Shown here: piece after piece, positions 43,116 through 49,827 of the stretch | How the letters are laid out: the number at the start of each line of letters is the position of its first letter | Numbering within the stretch: the stretch's first letter is position 1 | Translations under genes and position numbers: made by a program | Source of the DNA: Hyalangium gracile | GTDB taxonomy: Bacteria; Myxococcota; Myxococcia; Myxococcales; Myxococcaceae | Length of the DNA stretch: 64,000 bases | Assembly (NCBI RefSeq): GCF_020103725.1 | Contig: NZ_JAHXBG010000007.1 | Coordinates: forward strand, 434,001-498,000 | Direction of reading: 5' to 3' | Notes under the pieces: generated by a model | Told to the model about the DNA's origin: nothing | Seen by the model: the letters and a program-made list of their open reading frames with translations, nothing else | Databases searched by the model: none

Positions 43116-44960
43116 TCAGGCCCGCTGCGTGGGGGGGTCCTCGGCCTCCACGACAGGCACCCCCGCCATGCGCAGCACCCGCAGCGCGTTGGTGGTGTCC
43201 ACCACGCCGGGGCGCAGCTTGTAGTCGAACACCATCTTCCCGTCCTCGAGGTGGTCCCGGAAGTGGACGTTCACCACGTGCGCGCCCTGCTCATCCGCCA
43301 GCGCGGCCAGGGACAGATCGTGCGTCGTCACCGCTCCACAGGCCCCCGTGCCCAGCAGCAGCCGCAGCACCTCGCGTGAGGCGATCTGCCGCTCGCGCGT
43401 GTTCGTGCCCAGGAGGATCTCGTCCAGCAGGAACAGGCTCTGACCCTTCGCGGCCTCGGCCGCGTCCAGCACGGCCTTGATGCGCTGCACCTCCGCGTAG
43501 AAGTAGGACACGCCCCGCTCCAGCGAGTCCTTCACCCGCATGCTCGTGAGCACGTGGAGCGGGGACAGCGTGAACTCCCGCGCGCAGACCGGCGCCCCGG
43601 CCAGTGCCAGCACCACGTTGGCGCCCACCGCCCGCATCAGCGTCGTCTTCCCGGACATGTTGGAGCCGGTGATGAGCAGCGCGTGGCGCGGTCCCGGCAG
43701 CGACACGTCATTGGGCACCGGGTTGTCCAGCAGCGGGTGGCCCAGCTCCTTCGCCTCCACCCGGGGCCCCTCGGGCACCAGCGTGGGCCAGGTGAACGCC
43801 GGCCGATCATGCGCGAAGCCCGCCAGGCACGAGAGCGCCTCCAGCTCCGCGAGCGACTCGAACCAGCCGCGCACCTCCTTGCCGTGCCGGGCCCTCCAGT
43901 TCTCCAGCGCGAACAGCGCGTGGATGTCCCAGAGCGTGAACAGGTGCACCACCGGGTGGAACTGGTGGCGCTTGAACTCGACGAAGGAGTACAGCCGGCT
44001 GAAGCGGTGGAAGTGCGTGGAGACCCGGGGCTCTCCCACGCGCTGGAGCCCGGACTGGAGCTTCTGGAGCAGCGGGTGGCGCACCTCCTGGCCCTCGACG
44101 CGGGCGAAGAGGGGCGCATAGCGCACGAAGCCCTCCTCGCCGGCGGACATCTTCTCCTCCATCTCCCGGAGCGTCCGGCGCGTGGCCACCACCACCCCGA
44201 GCTGAATGAACAGCCCCACCCACCACGCCCAGCGCGGCACCAGGTCGAACTGGCCCAGCACATAGAGCCCGATCGTGATGGGCGGAAGGATGAGGGCCAG
44301 CGGCCGGGACCAACGGATGGAGTCGAGCGAGGGGCCCGCCTCGGCCCACTCGATGAAGCGGGCCGGGTTCGCCTTCTCCCGGGACACCACCTGCGCCTCG
44401 ACGCACAGGTCCTGCCGGAACCCCACCAGCGGCGCCAGCTCGCTCGCCGCGCCCTGCCTCTCCACCACCTCCGCGGCCGAGGCCGGGGCGGACAGCCAGG
44501 ACGCCAGCCGCTCCTCGCCGGACCGCGTCGCCGTCTCGTTCAGCAGCTGGAAGAGGCTGGCCTGGCCGAAGACGTCCAGGTCCGGAGTGTACAGGTGGGC
44601 GCCGGAGAGGAAGCGCTCACCCCGCTCGGTGAACTCGCGCCACGCGCCGCTCAGCCGGGCCAGTCCCCGCTCGTTCAGCGTGACGTACAGCCGCTCGCGA
44701 GCCTCCCGGCGGAACACGTAGTGGTGCAGCACGGCCAGCACCGCGTAGACGAGCACGGCCCCCGCCACCGCCCACCAGTAGAGCTTCTGCAGGCGCCCGA
44801 AGAGGATGAGCCCCGCGACTCCGGCCGCCGCCAGGAAGGTGAGGCCGCGCAGGTTCGCGTAGCGTGCGTTGACCCGATCCAGCTCCGCCAGCCTCGCCTG
44901 GGCGGCGGCTCGGCGCTCGGTGTACGTGCGGTGCGGAGTGGACTCGGCTGAGGCGGTCAT
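43116..44960 (-). CDS. Membrane-anchored MutS-like ATPase
   Basis: A 614-aa protein with only the core and ATPase parts of MutS. Membrane helices are predicted at about 38-55, 62-80, 220-236 and 243-260. The MutS lever/clamp-like helical section spans about 270-400, and the ABC-type ATPase (about 405-590) has Walker A ITGSNMSGKTTLMRAVG (Lys438), LTSMRVKDSLERGVSYFYAEV, Walker B SLFLLDEILLGTN and VTTHDLSLA. The mismatch-recognition domain I is absent, so it is not a canonical repair MutS. Its role is unknown. ATG 44960 was chosen because upstream sequence is non-coding in character. Confidence 0.85.
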   Translation of the reverse strand: MTASAESTPHRTYTERRAAAQARLAELDRVNARYANLRGLTFLAAAGVAGLILFGRLQKLYWWAVAGAVLVYAVLAVLHHYVFRREARERLYVTLNERGLARLSGAWREFTERGERFLSGAHLYTPDLDVFGQASLFQLLNETATRSGEERLASWLSAPASAAEVVERQGAASELAPLVGFRQDLCVEAQVVSREKANPARFIEWAEAGPSLDSIRWSRPLALILPPITIGLYVLGQFDLVPRWAWWVGLFIQLGVVVATRRTLREMEEKMSAGEEGFVRYAPLFARVEGQEVRHPLLQKLQSGLQRVGEPRVSTHFHRFSRLYSFVEFKRHQFHPVVHLFTLWDIHALFALENWRARHGKEVRGWFESLAELEALSCLAGFAHDRPAFTWPTLVPEGPRVEAKELGHPLLDNPVPNDVSLPGPRHALLITGSNMSGKTTLMRAVGANVVLALAGAPVCAREFTLSPLHVLTSMRVKDSLERGVSYFYAEVQRIKAVLDAAEAAKGQSLFLLDEILLGTNTRERQIASREVLRLLLGTGACGAVTTHDLSLAALADEQGAHVVNVHFRDHLEDGKMVFDYKLRPGVVDTTNALRVLRMAGVPVVEAEDPPTQRA

Positions 44961-45086
44961 AGGTCCCGGGCGTAGGTGGCGGGGCGAGAGGGCCGGCAGG
45001 ATAACGGCGACGCGGCCCGTGTGGGGATCGTTGATGGGCCTCGGGGGCCGCTTCCGTGAAACTGCCCACGGGCGGGCCGGCGTGCC

Positions 45087-46175
45087 ATGCTCCCGCACGA
45101 GATGATCGCCACCCTGCGAGACGGATATCACGCCCTGGCGCTCGGCGTCCGGCTCGCCCGGGAGCTGCTCCCCCAGGTGGACATCGCGCTGGACCAGAAG
45201 TGGGGGCCCCTGGCCGCGGCCATCCCGGATCCGGAGCTTCGCCGCCAGGCGCAGGCGAGCCTCCACGGCAAGCGTTTCCAGAGCGAGGGTGGGGCGGCCT
45301 ACGCCCTCCTGCCCGAGGGTATCCACTCCGAGCTGCTGACGGCCATCGTGGCCCTGCAGACGCTCGCGGACTACCTCGACAATCTGTGCGATCGCTCCAC
45401 CAGCCGCTCCCCGGAGGACTACCGAGCCCTCCACGACGCCTGGCTGGATGCCTTCAGCCCCGAGCCCCCCACCGGCGACTACTACCGTCTCCACCCCGAG
45501 AAGGACGATGGGGGCTACCTCGCGGCCCTCGTCGCCGCGGGCCGTGCCGGGGTGCTCGCGCTGCCTTCCTACGCGGCGGTGGCTCCGGACGTCCGTCGAC
45601 TGGCGGCTCTGTACGTGGAGAACCAGGTGCTCCAGCACCTTCCGCCTTCCGAGCGGCCGGAGGCGCTTCGGGCCTGGCACGCCCGGGACTGTGGCTGGCC
45701 GGGGCTGAAGTGGTGGGAGTTCGCCGCCGCCTCGGCGGGCACCATCGGCATCTACGCCCTGCTGCGCGCCGCGACGGCTCCGGGCCTCGAGCGGCCCCGG
45801 ATCGACACCATCCTGGAGCGCTACTACCCGTGGTTCAACGCGACCAACACCCTGCTCGACCACTACGTCGATCAGCAGGAGGACGCGGACAGCGGCGATC
45901 TCAACTACATCGCCCTCTACCCGGCGGAGCAGCGGGATGAGCAGCTCGCGGCCATCCTCCGCCGCGTCATCCAGGAAGCCAGCCAGCTGCCGGACGCGCG
46001 CTTCCACCAGGTCGTCGCCCGGGGCATGCCGGCGCTCTACCTCAGTGAAAAGAAGATGCAGGGGCCCGAGCGGCGAGCGGGCCGCAAGCGGATGCTGCGG
46101 GCCATCGGCGTGGTGGGCTGGGCGCTCTACCTGCTGGTCCGAGCCGTCCGCGCCCGCCGACCGTCCCAGGCCTGA
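45087..46175 (+). CDS. Tetraprenyl-beta-curcumene synthase-like terpene synthase (YtpB family)
   Basis: A 362-aa class IB large-terpene synthase of the YtpB/DUF2600 type. In Bacillus these enzymes convert long C25/C35 prenyl diphosphates to curcumene-type terpenes. The aspartate-rich motif ADYLDNLCDRS (Asp95, Asp98, Asp102) and the second metal-binding region LLDHYVDQQEDADSGDLNY are both intact. LKWWEFAAASAGTIGIYAL also fits. A hydrophobic tail with basic residues (GVVGWALYLLVRAVRARR) may contact membranes. Start ATG 45087; Met6 at 45102 is an alternative. No prenyltransferase or cyclase gene is adjacent. Confidence 0.85.
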   Translation: MLPHEMIATLRDGYHALALGVRLARELLPQVDIALDQKWGPLAAAIPDPELRRQAQASLHGKRFQSEGGAAYALLPEGIHSELLTAIVALQTLADYLDNLCDRSTSRSPEDYRALHDAWLDAFSPEPPTGDYYRLHPEKDDGGYLAALVAAGRAGVLALPSYAAVAPDVRRLAALYVENQVLQHLPPSERPEALRAWHARDCGWPGLKWWEFAAASAGTIGIYALLRAATAPGLERPRIDTILERYYPWFNATNTLLDHYVDQQEDADSGDLNYIALYPAEQRDEQLAAILRRVIQEASQLPDARFHQVVARGMPALYLSEKKMQGPERRAGRKRMLRAIGVVGWALYLLVRAVRARRPSQA

Positions 46176-46185
46176 GCCCCGAAAG

Positions 46186-46225
46186 CACAGCGGGCCCGAC
46201 CGCTTCGCGCGGCCGAGCCCGTGTG
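46186..46225. terminator. Long hairpin between convergent terpene synthase and mrpC
   Basis: Arms 46186-46203 and 46209-46225 pair over about 15 positions with one bulge and two mismatches around a TTCGC loop. On the minus strand a short TTTC follows. It probably ends transcription of both convergent genes. Confidence 0.5.
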
Positions 46226-46257
46226 TGTTCGTGCGTTCAGGTCTCGGGAGCGGAGGA

Positions 46258-47004
46258 TTACTTCTCCTTGCCAGCGATCTTCCGCAGTGCCTTCTGGTCA
46301 CGCACGCAGAGGATACGGCCCACGTTGCCGAGCACGCCCTCGCGCTTCATCTCGTTGATGAGCGTGGACACGAACGAGCGGGACGCGCCCACCAGATCCG
46401 CCAGGTCCTGCTGGGTGATGCCGCGCAGGTCCGTCTCGCCGCCGTGCGGGCAGCGCTCGCCGTGCGCCTCGACCAGGGTGAGCAGGGTGTCCGCCAGGCG
46501 GGCCGGAACCTCCTTGAAGGTCAGGCCCAGCACGCGCTTGCGCAGGGCACGCACGCGCTCGGCGTAGGCGCGCACCACGTCCAGGGCCAGCGCCGGGCGG
46601 GCCTCGAGCTGCGCGCGGAAGTCACGGCCCTCGATGGACCACACCTCGGCCTCGCCGGAAGCCACCGCCATCTCCTCGATGGTGGTGCCCTCGGGGCGGA
46701 ACACCTCGCCGAAGATCTCGCCAGGGCGCAGGATGCTCACCACCGAGCGGGTGCCGTTCTTGCCCACGCGCATCAGGCGCACGCGGCCCGACTTCAGCAG
46801 GTACACGCGGTCCGTCGTGTCGCCGTAGCGATAGATGACCGAGTTGTGCGGGAAGGACTCGACCTTGAAGTACCCCTTGAAGTCGATCGCCTCCTGGCCA
46901 GGGACGATCTTGTTCGCGGTCACCATCATTCCGGAGCTGGTGGTCTGCAGCGGGGCAACGACGTTGGAACCGATGGGGCCGAGGGGACGGTTGAAGCCGT
47001 GCAT
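46258..47004 (-). CDS. mrpC: Crp/Fnr-family developmental regulator MrpC
   Basis: A 248-aa transcription factor whose length and N-terminus (MHGFNRPLGPIGSNVVAPLQ) agree with Myxococcus xanthus MrpC as I remember it. A cyclic-nucleotide-binding-like domain covers about 40-150 (DRVYLLKSGRVRLMRVGKNGTRSVV, GEIFGEVF). A Crp-type HTH lies near 185-225 (GITQQDLADLVGASRSFVSTL). In M. xanthus MrpC activates fruA and other developmental genes, represses its own promoter, and does not need cAMP. The gene lies downstream of mrpB and mrpA with a 287-bp control region. It converges on the terpene synthase gene. Confidence 0.95.
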   Translation of the reverse strand: MHGFNRPLGPIGSNVVAPLQTTSSGMMVTANKIVPGQEAIDFKGYFKVESFPHNSVIYRYGDTTDRVYLLKSGRVRLMRVGKNGTRSVVSILRPGEIFGEVFRPEGTTIEEMAVASGEAEVWSIEGRDFRAQLEARPALALDVVRAYAERVRALRKRVLGLTFKEVPARLADTLLTLVEAHGERCPHGGETDLRGITQQDLADLVGASRSFVSTLINEMKREGVLGNVGRILCVRDQKALRKIAGKEK

Positions 47005-47070
47005 TGAGTTCTCTCCTGCGAGCTGAAGTGGGTGGGGCTGAATCCCGAGTGCCGAACGCAGGACCTTCTT

Positions 47071-47086
47071 TCCAAGCTTTGTGCCA
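47071..47086 (-). promoter_or_regulatory. Candidate sigma-54 promoter (-24/-12) of mrpC
   Basis: On the minus strand the sequence is TGGCAC-AAAGC-TTGGA. The -24 half is perfect and spacing is correct. The -12 half has TTGG instead of TTGC. It predicts a start near 47061, giving a leader of about 56 nt before ATG 47004. In M. xanthus mrpC is activated by the enhancer-binding protein MrpB, encoded next door. Confidence 0.6.
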
Positions 47087-47188
47087 ACGCGGGAATGAAA
47101 TGCTCCCGGGGTAACAAACCGAGGAATGCCGGGTACTTAGCGCTCCAGCTCCAAAATCTGGCGAGCGCTGTGTCCGAAACTTGAAACA

Positions 47189-47229
47189 GAACGTTCAAAC
47201 AGTCTGATCAACGTGAACGAAACGTTCAA
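47189..47229. promoter_or_regulatory. Paired palindromic elements upstream of mrpC (candidate MrpB sites)
   Basis: GAACGTTC (47189-47196) and GAACG-AAA-CGTTC (47215-47227) are palindromes that share ACGTTCAA (47191-47198, 47222-47229) exactly 31 bp apart, three helical turns. They lie about 100-145 bp upstream of the -24/-12 element, the usual range for enhancer sites. Confidence 0.5.
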
Positions 47230-47243
47230 TTCCGGGACGGCTT

Positions 47244-47258
47244 TGTCGAGGCCGAAAC
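47244..47258 (+). promoter_or_regulatory. Candidate MrpC self-binding site
   Basis: TGTC-GAGGCCGA-AAC matches the MrpC consensus TGT(C/T)-N8-(A/G)AC as I recall it. It lies next to the paired palindromes, which fits reported negative autoregulation by competition with MrpB. A single short match could occur by chance. Confidence 0.35.
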
Positions 47259-47291
47259 AGTGTCGGAAAGCCCACGGGCTTCGACAGGACG

Positions 47292-48737
47292 CTAACCCTG
47301 TCCACCCAAGGACGAGGGGACCGACGGAGAAAGCCCGAATTTCTGGAGCTTGCGCTCCAAGGTCGGCCGGCTGATCCCCAGAATCTGACAGACCTTGCCC
47401 TTGTGGCCCTTGGTCACGGCCATGGCGCGCTGGATGAGCATGCGCTCGGCCTCCTCCAGCGTGGGGATCTGGCTGGCGTCGTCCACGGCAGGGGCGGCGA
47501 GCAGGGGAACCGGGGTGGGCGTGGTGAGGGCGGGGGAGCCCGGCTCGGGAGCGCCAGGCTCCAGGGCGGGCAGATCGTCGCCCAGCAGCACCTCGCCCGG
47601 CGCCAGCACCACGGCGCGGGTGAGCACGTTCTCCAGCTCGCGGACGTTGCCGCGCCAGGGCAGGCGGGTGAGGTGCGCGAGCACCTCTGGCGGCACGCGC
47701 GTCACGCGCTTGTGCACCTTCTCGTTGATGCGCTCCAGCAGGTGGTGGACGAGCGGGGGGATGTCCTCGCGCCGCTCGCGCAGGGGCGGGATGGTGAGGG
47801 TGATGACCTTGAGGCGCTGGTAGAGGTCCTCGCGGAAGCGTCCGGCGGCCACCTCGTCGGCCAGGTTGCGGTGGGTGGCGGCGATGACGCGCGCGCGCAG
47901 CTTGACCTTCTTCACTCCGCCCACGCGCTCGAACTCGCGCTCCTGCAGCACGCGCAATAGCTTGGCCTGGAGCATCAGCGACATGTCGCCGATCTCGTCC
48001 AGGAAGACGGTGCCGTCCTCGGCCAGCTCGAACTTGCCCAGCTTGGTGCTGGTGGCGCCGGTGAACGAGCCCTTCTCGTGGCCGAACAGCTCGCTCTCCA
48101 GCAGCGTGTCCACGATGGCCGAGCAGTTGATGCCGATGAAGGGCTTGGGCTCGTCGTACGAGTAGTTGTGGATGACGCGGGCGAACAGCTCCTTGCCCGT
48201 GCCGCTCTCTCCGTTGATGAGCACGGTGGCGCGGCTGCTGGTGACCTTGCCGATCTCCTTCACCAGCTGCTGCATGAGCGGGCTGGTGCCGACGATGTCA
48301 CCCAGGCGCGCCGCGGCGTTCTCCACGTTGACGGAGGCGGCCCGGCGCGACAGCTGCCGGTACTCCAGGGCCCGCTCCACCACGAGGTCCAGCGCGGCTG
48401 GCTCGGGGAAGGGCTTGTGGATGTAGTCGAACGCTCCGGCCTTCATGGCCCGGATGGTCGTCTCCATGTCGTGGTGGGCGGTGACGAGGATGATGCGCGC
48501 GTCGCCGCACAGCGTCTTGAGCTCCTCGATGATCTCCAGGCCGCTGCGGTCCGGCAGCATCATGTCCAGGATGACCACGCTGGGCATGGCCTCCTGGGCG
48601 GCCTTGAGGCCCGCGGCCGCGTTGGTGGCCGTCACCACGTGATAACGCGGTGCGCCATCCTGGAGGATCTCCTCGAAGTGCATCTGGAGGTTCTCCAGGA
48701 GCCCCACGTCGTCATCGATGATGAGAAGGGTCTCCAT
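47292..48737 (-). CDS. mrpB: NtrC-type enhancer-binding response regulator MrpB
   Basis: A 481-aa sigma-54 activator between mrpA and mrpC. The receiver (1-125) has phospho-acceptor Asp58 ([13 protein letters not shown]) and HKPFPEP. The AAA+ domain (about 145-385) has Walker A GESGTGKE and the sigma-54-contacting loop as GSFTGA (223-228), a tolerated variant of [15 protein letters not shown] is Walker B. A Fis-type HTH ends it ([19 protein letters not shown]). In M. xanthus MrpB switches on mrpC during starvation. ATG 48737 is preferred; a GTG at 48746 would add three residues. It is 9 bp from the mrpA stop, so the two form one operon. Confidence 0.9.
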   Translation of the reverse strand: METLLIIDDDVGLLENLQMHFEEILQDGAPRYHVVTATNAAAGLKAAQEAMPSVVILDMMLPDRSGLEIIEELKTLCGDARIILVTAHHDMETTIRAMKAGAFDYIHKPFPEPAALDLVVERALEYRQLSRRAASVNVENAAARLGDIVGTSPLMQQLVKEIGKVTSSRATVLINGESGTGKELFARVIHNYSYDEPKPFIGINCSAIVDTLLESELFGHEKGSFTGATSTKLGKFELAEDGTVFLDEIGDMSLMLQAKLLRVLQEREFERVGGVKKVKLRARVIAATHRNLADEVAAGRFREDLYQRLKVITLTIPPLRERREDIPPLVHHLLERINEKVHKRVTRVPPEVLAHLTRLPWRGNVRELENVLTRAVVLAPGEVLLGDDLPALEPGAPEPGSPALTTPTPVPLLAAPAVDDASQIPTLEEAERMLIQRAMAVTKGHKGKVCQILGISRPTLERKLQKFGLSPSVPSSLGGQG

Positions 48738-48746
48738 GCGGCTCAC

Positions 48747-49784
48747 TCACACGGCGAAGGTGAGTGTGAACACCATTCCCGGGTCCGAGCTTCCCTCGGC
48801 CGAGATGTCACCCCCCTGGTTGAGCATGACACGTCGGAGCGCGGCAAGGGAGAGGCCCGCCCCGCGAGCCAGGCGCGAGCCGAAGGGCTCGAAGAGGGTT
48901 CCGCGCTCCTCCGGGGGAAGGGCGGCGGCGGAGTCCTTGAGGACCATCAAGGGCTGGCCCGAGGCGCCACGGCGCAGCTGGACCTCGACCTGGGAGTCCT
49001 CGGGCTGACCCATGGCGATGTTGAGCAGGAGCTGGGCGAGCACGGGCCGCAGGCGGGTGGCATCCACACGCACCCGAGGCAGCTCCGGATCCTCCTCCAC
49101 CTTCAGCTCGATGCGGCGCTCGGCCAGCTCGGGGGCCACCATGGCCTGGGCCTCTTGAATCACCGTGCGCAGGGGCTGCTGCTCCAGGTTGGGCACGCTG
49201 TCGCGGCCGTACTCGGAGAGCAGCCAGAGCATCCGCTCCATGGTGCGGATCTCCCGGTTGGCGATGGTCAGCCGGCGCTTGTCCCGGTCCGACAGGCCGG
49301 TGTTCCGCTGGAGCGTCTGCACCGCCATCTTCACGGAGCTGAGCGGGTTGCGGATCTCATGGCTGAGGGAGGAGGAGAGCTTGGAGATCTGCACCGGAGG
49401 GGCGCCGTCCAGCAGGGCGTCCAGGTCCTGGATGGCGGCCGTGGCCTCGCCTGCCTCCAGGCCGAGCACCAGGCGCAGGGGCGCGGGCTCCTCGGTGCGG
49501 GAGGGCGGGCCCTCGGCGTAGGGGTTCTGCTTCTCCGCTGCCGGGGGCCTGGGCTTGGGGCCGAGCCGGGCGGAGATGAACTCCACGGCTCGGCGGTCCT
49601 CGCGGGCGCGGGTATCCAGCTCGCGGGCGCGCTCGGGAGAGATGCCCAGGGCCAGGTGAAGCGGCGCATCCTGGAGCTCCGCGGCGGAGCGGCGGAGCAC
49701 GGCGGTGCAGTCTCCCTCCACGCGGGTGATCCGCATGCCTGGGGACCAGACGAGCTGCAGGGCTTGCAGGAGGTGGGCGTTCAT
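48747..49784 (-). CDS. mrpA: Soluble sensor histidine kinase MrpA
   Basis: A 345-aa histidine kinase without membrane segments. An N-terminal PAS-like sensory region (about 1-130) precedes the H-box SLSHEIRNPLSSVKMAV with His142. In the catalytic domain the N-box is weak (LAQLLLNIAMG). The G1 box reads VLKDSAAAL where D-x-G-x-G is expected, and G2 survives as GAGLSLAAL. ATP binding may therefore be poor, fitting the idea that MrpA acts mainly as a phosphatase on MrpB. It lies 9 bp upstream of mrpB. ATG 49784 is preferred to an upstream Met at 49829, which overlaps the divergent gene. Confidence 0.88.
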   Translation of the reverse strand: MNAHLLQALQLVWSPGMRITRVEGDCTAVLRRSAAELQDAPLHLALGISPERARELDTRAREDRRAVEFISARLGPKPRPPAAEKQNPYAEGPPSRTEEPAPLRLVLGLEAGEATAAIQDLDALLDGAPPVQISKLSSSLSHEIRNPLSSVKMAVQTLQRNTGLSDRDKRRLTIANREIRTMERMLWLLSEYGRDSVPNLEQQPLRTVIQEAQAMVAPELAERRIELKVEEDPELPRVRVDATRLRPVLAQLLLNIAMGQPEDSQVEVQLRRGASGQPLMVLKDSAAALPPEERGTLFEPFGSRLARGAGLSLAALRRVMLNQGGDISAEGSSDPGMVFTLTFAV

Positions 49785-49827
49785 TGGTCGGACCTGAACA
49801 TAACGAGTAAGGTTCCGCGCTGTCCCC

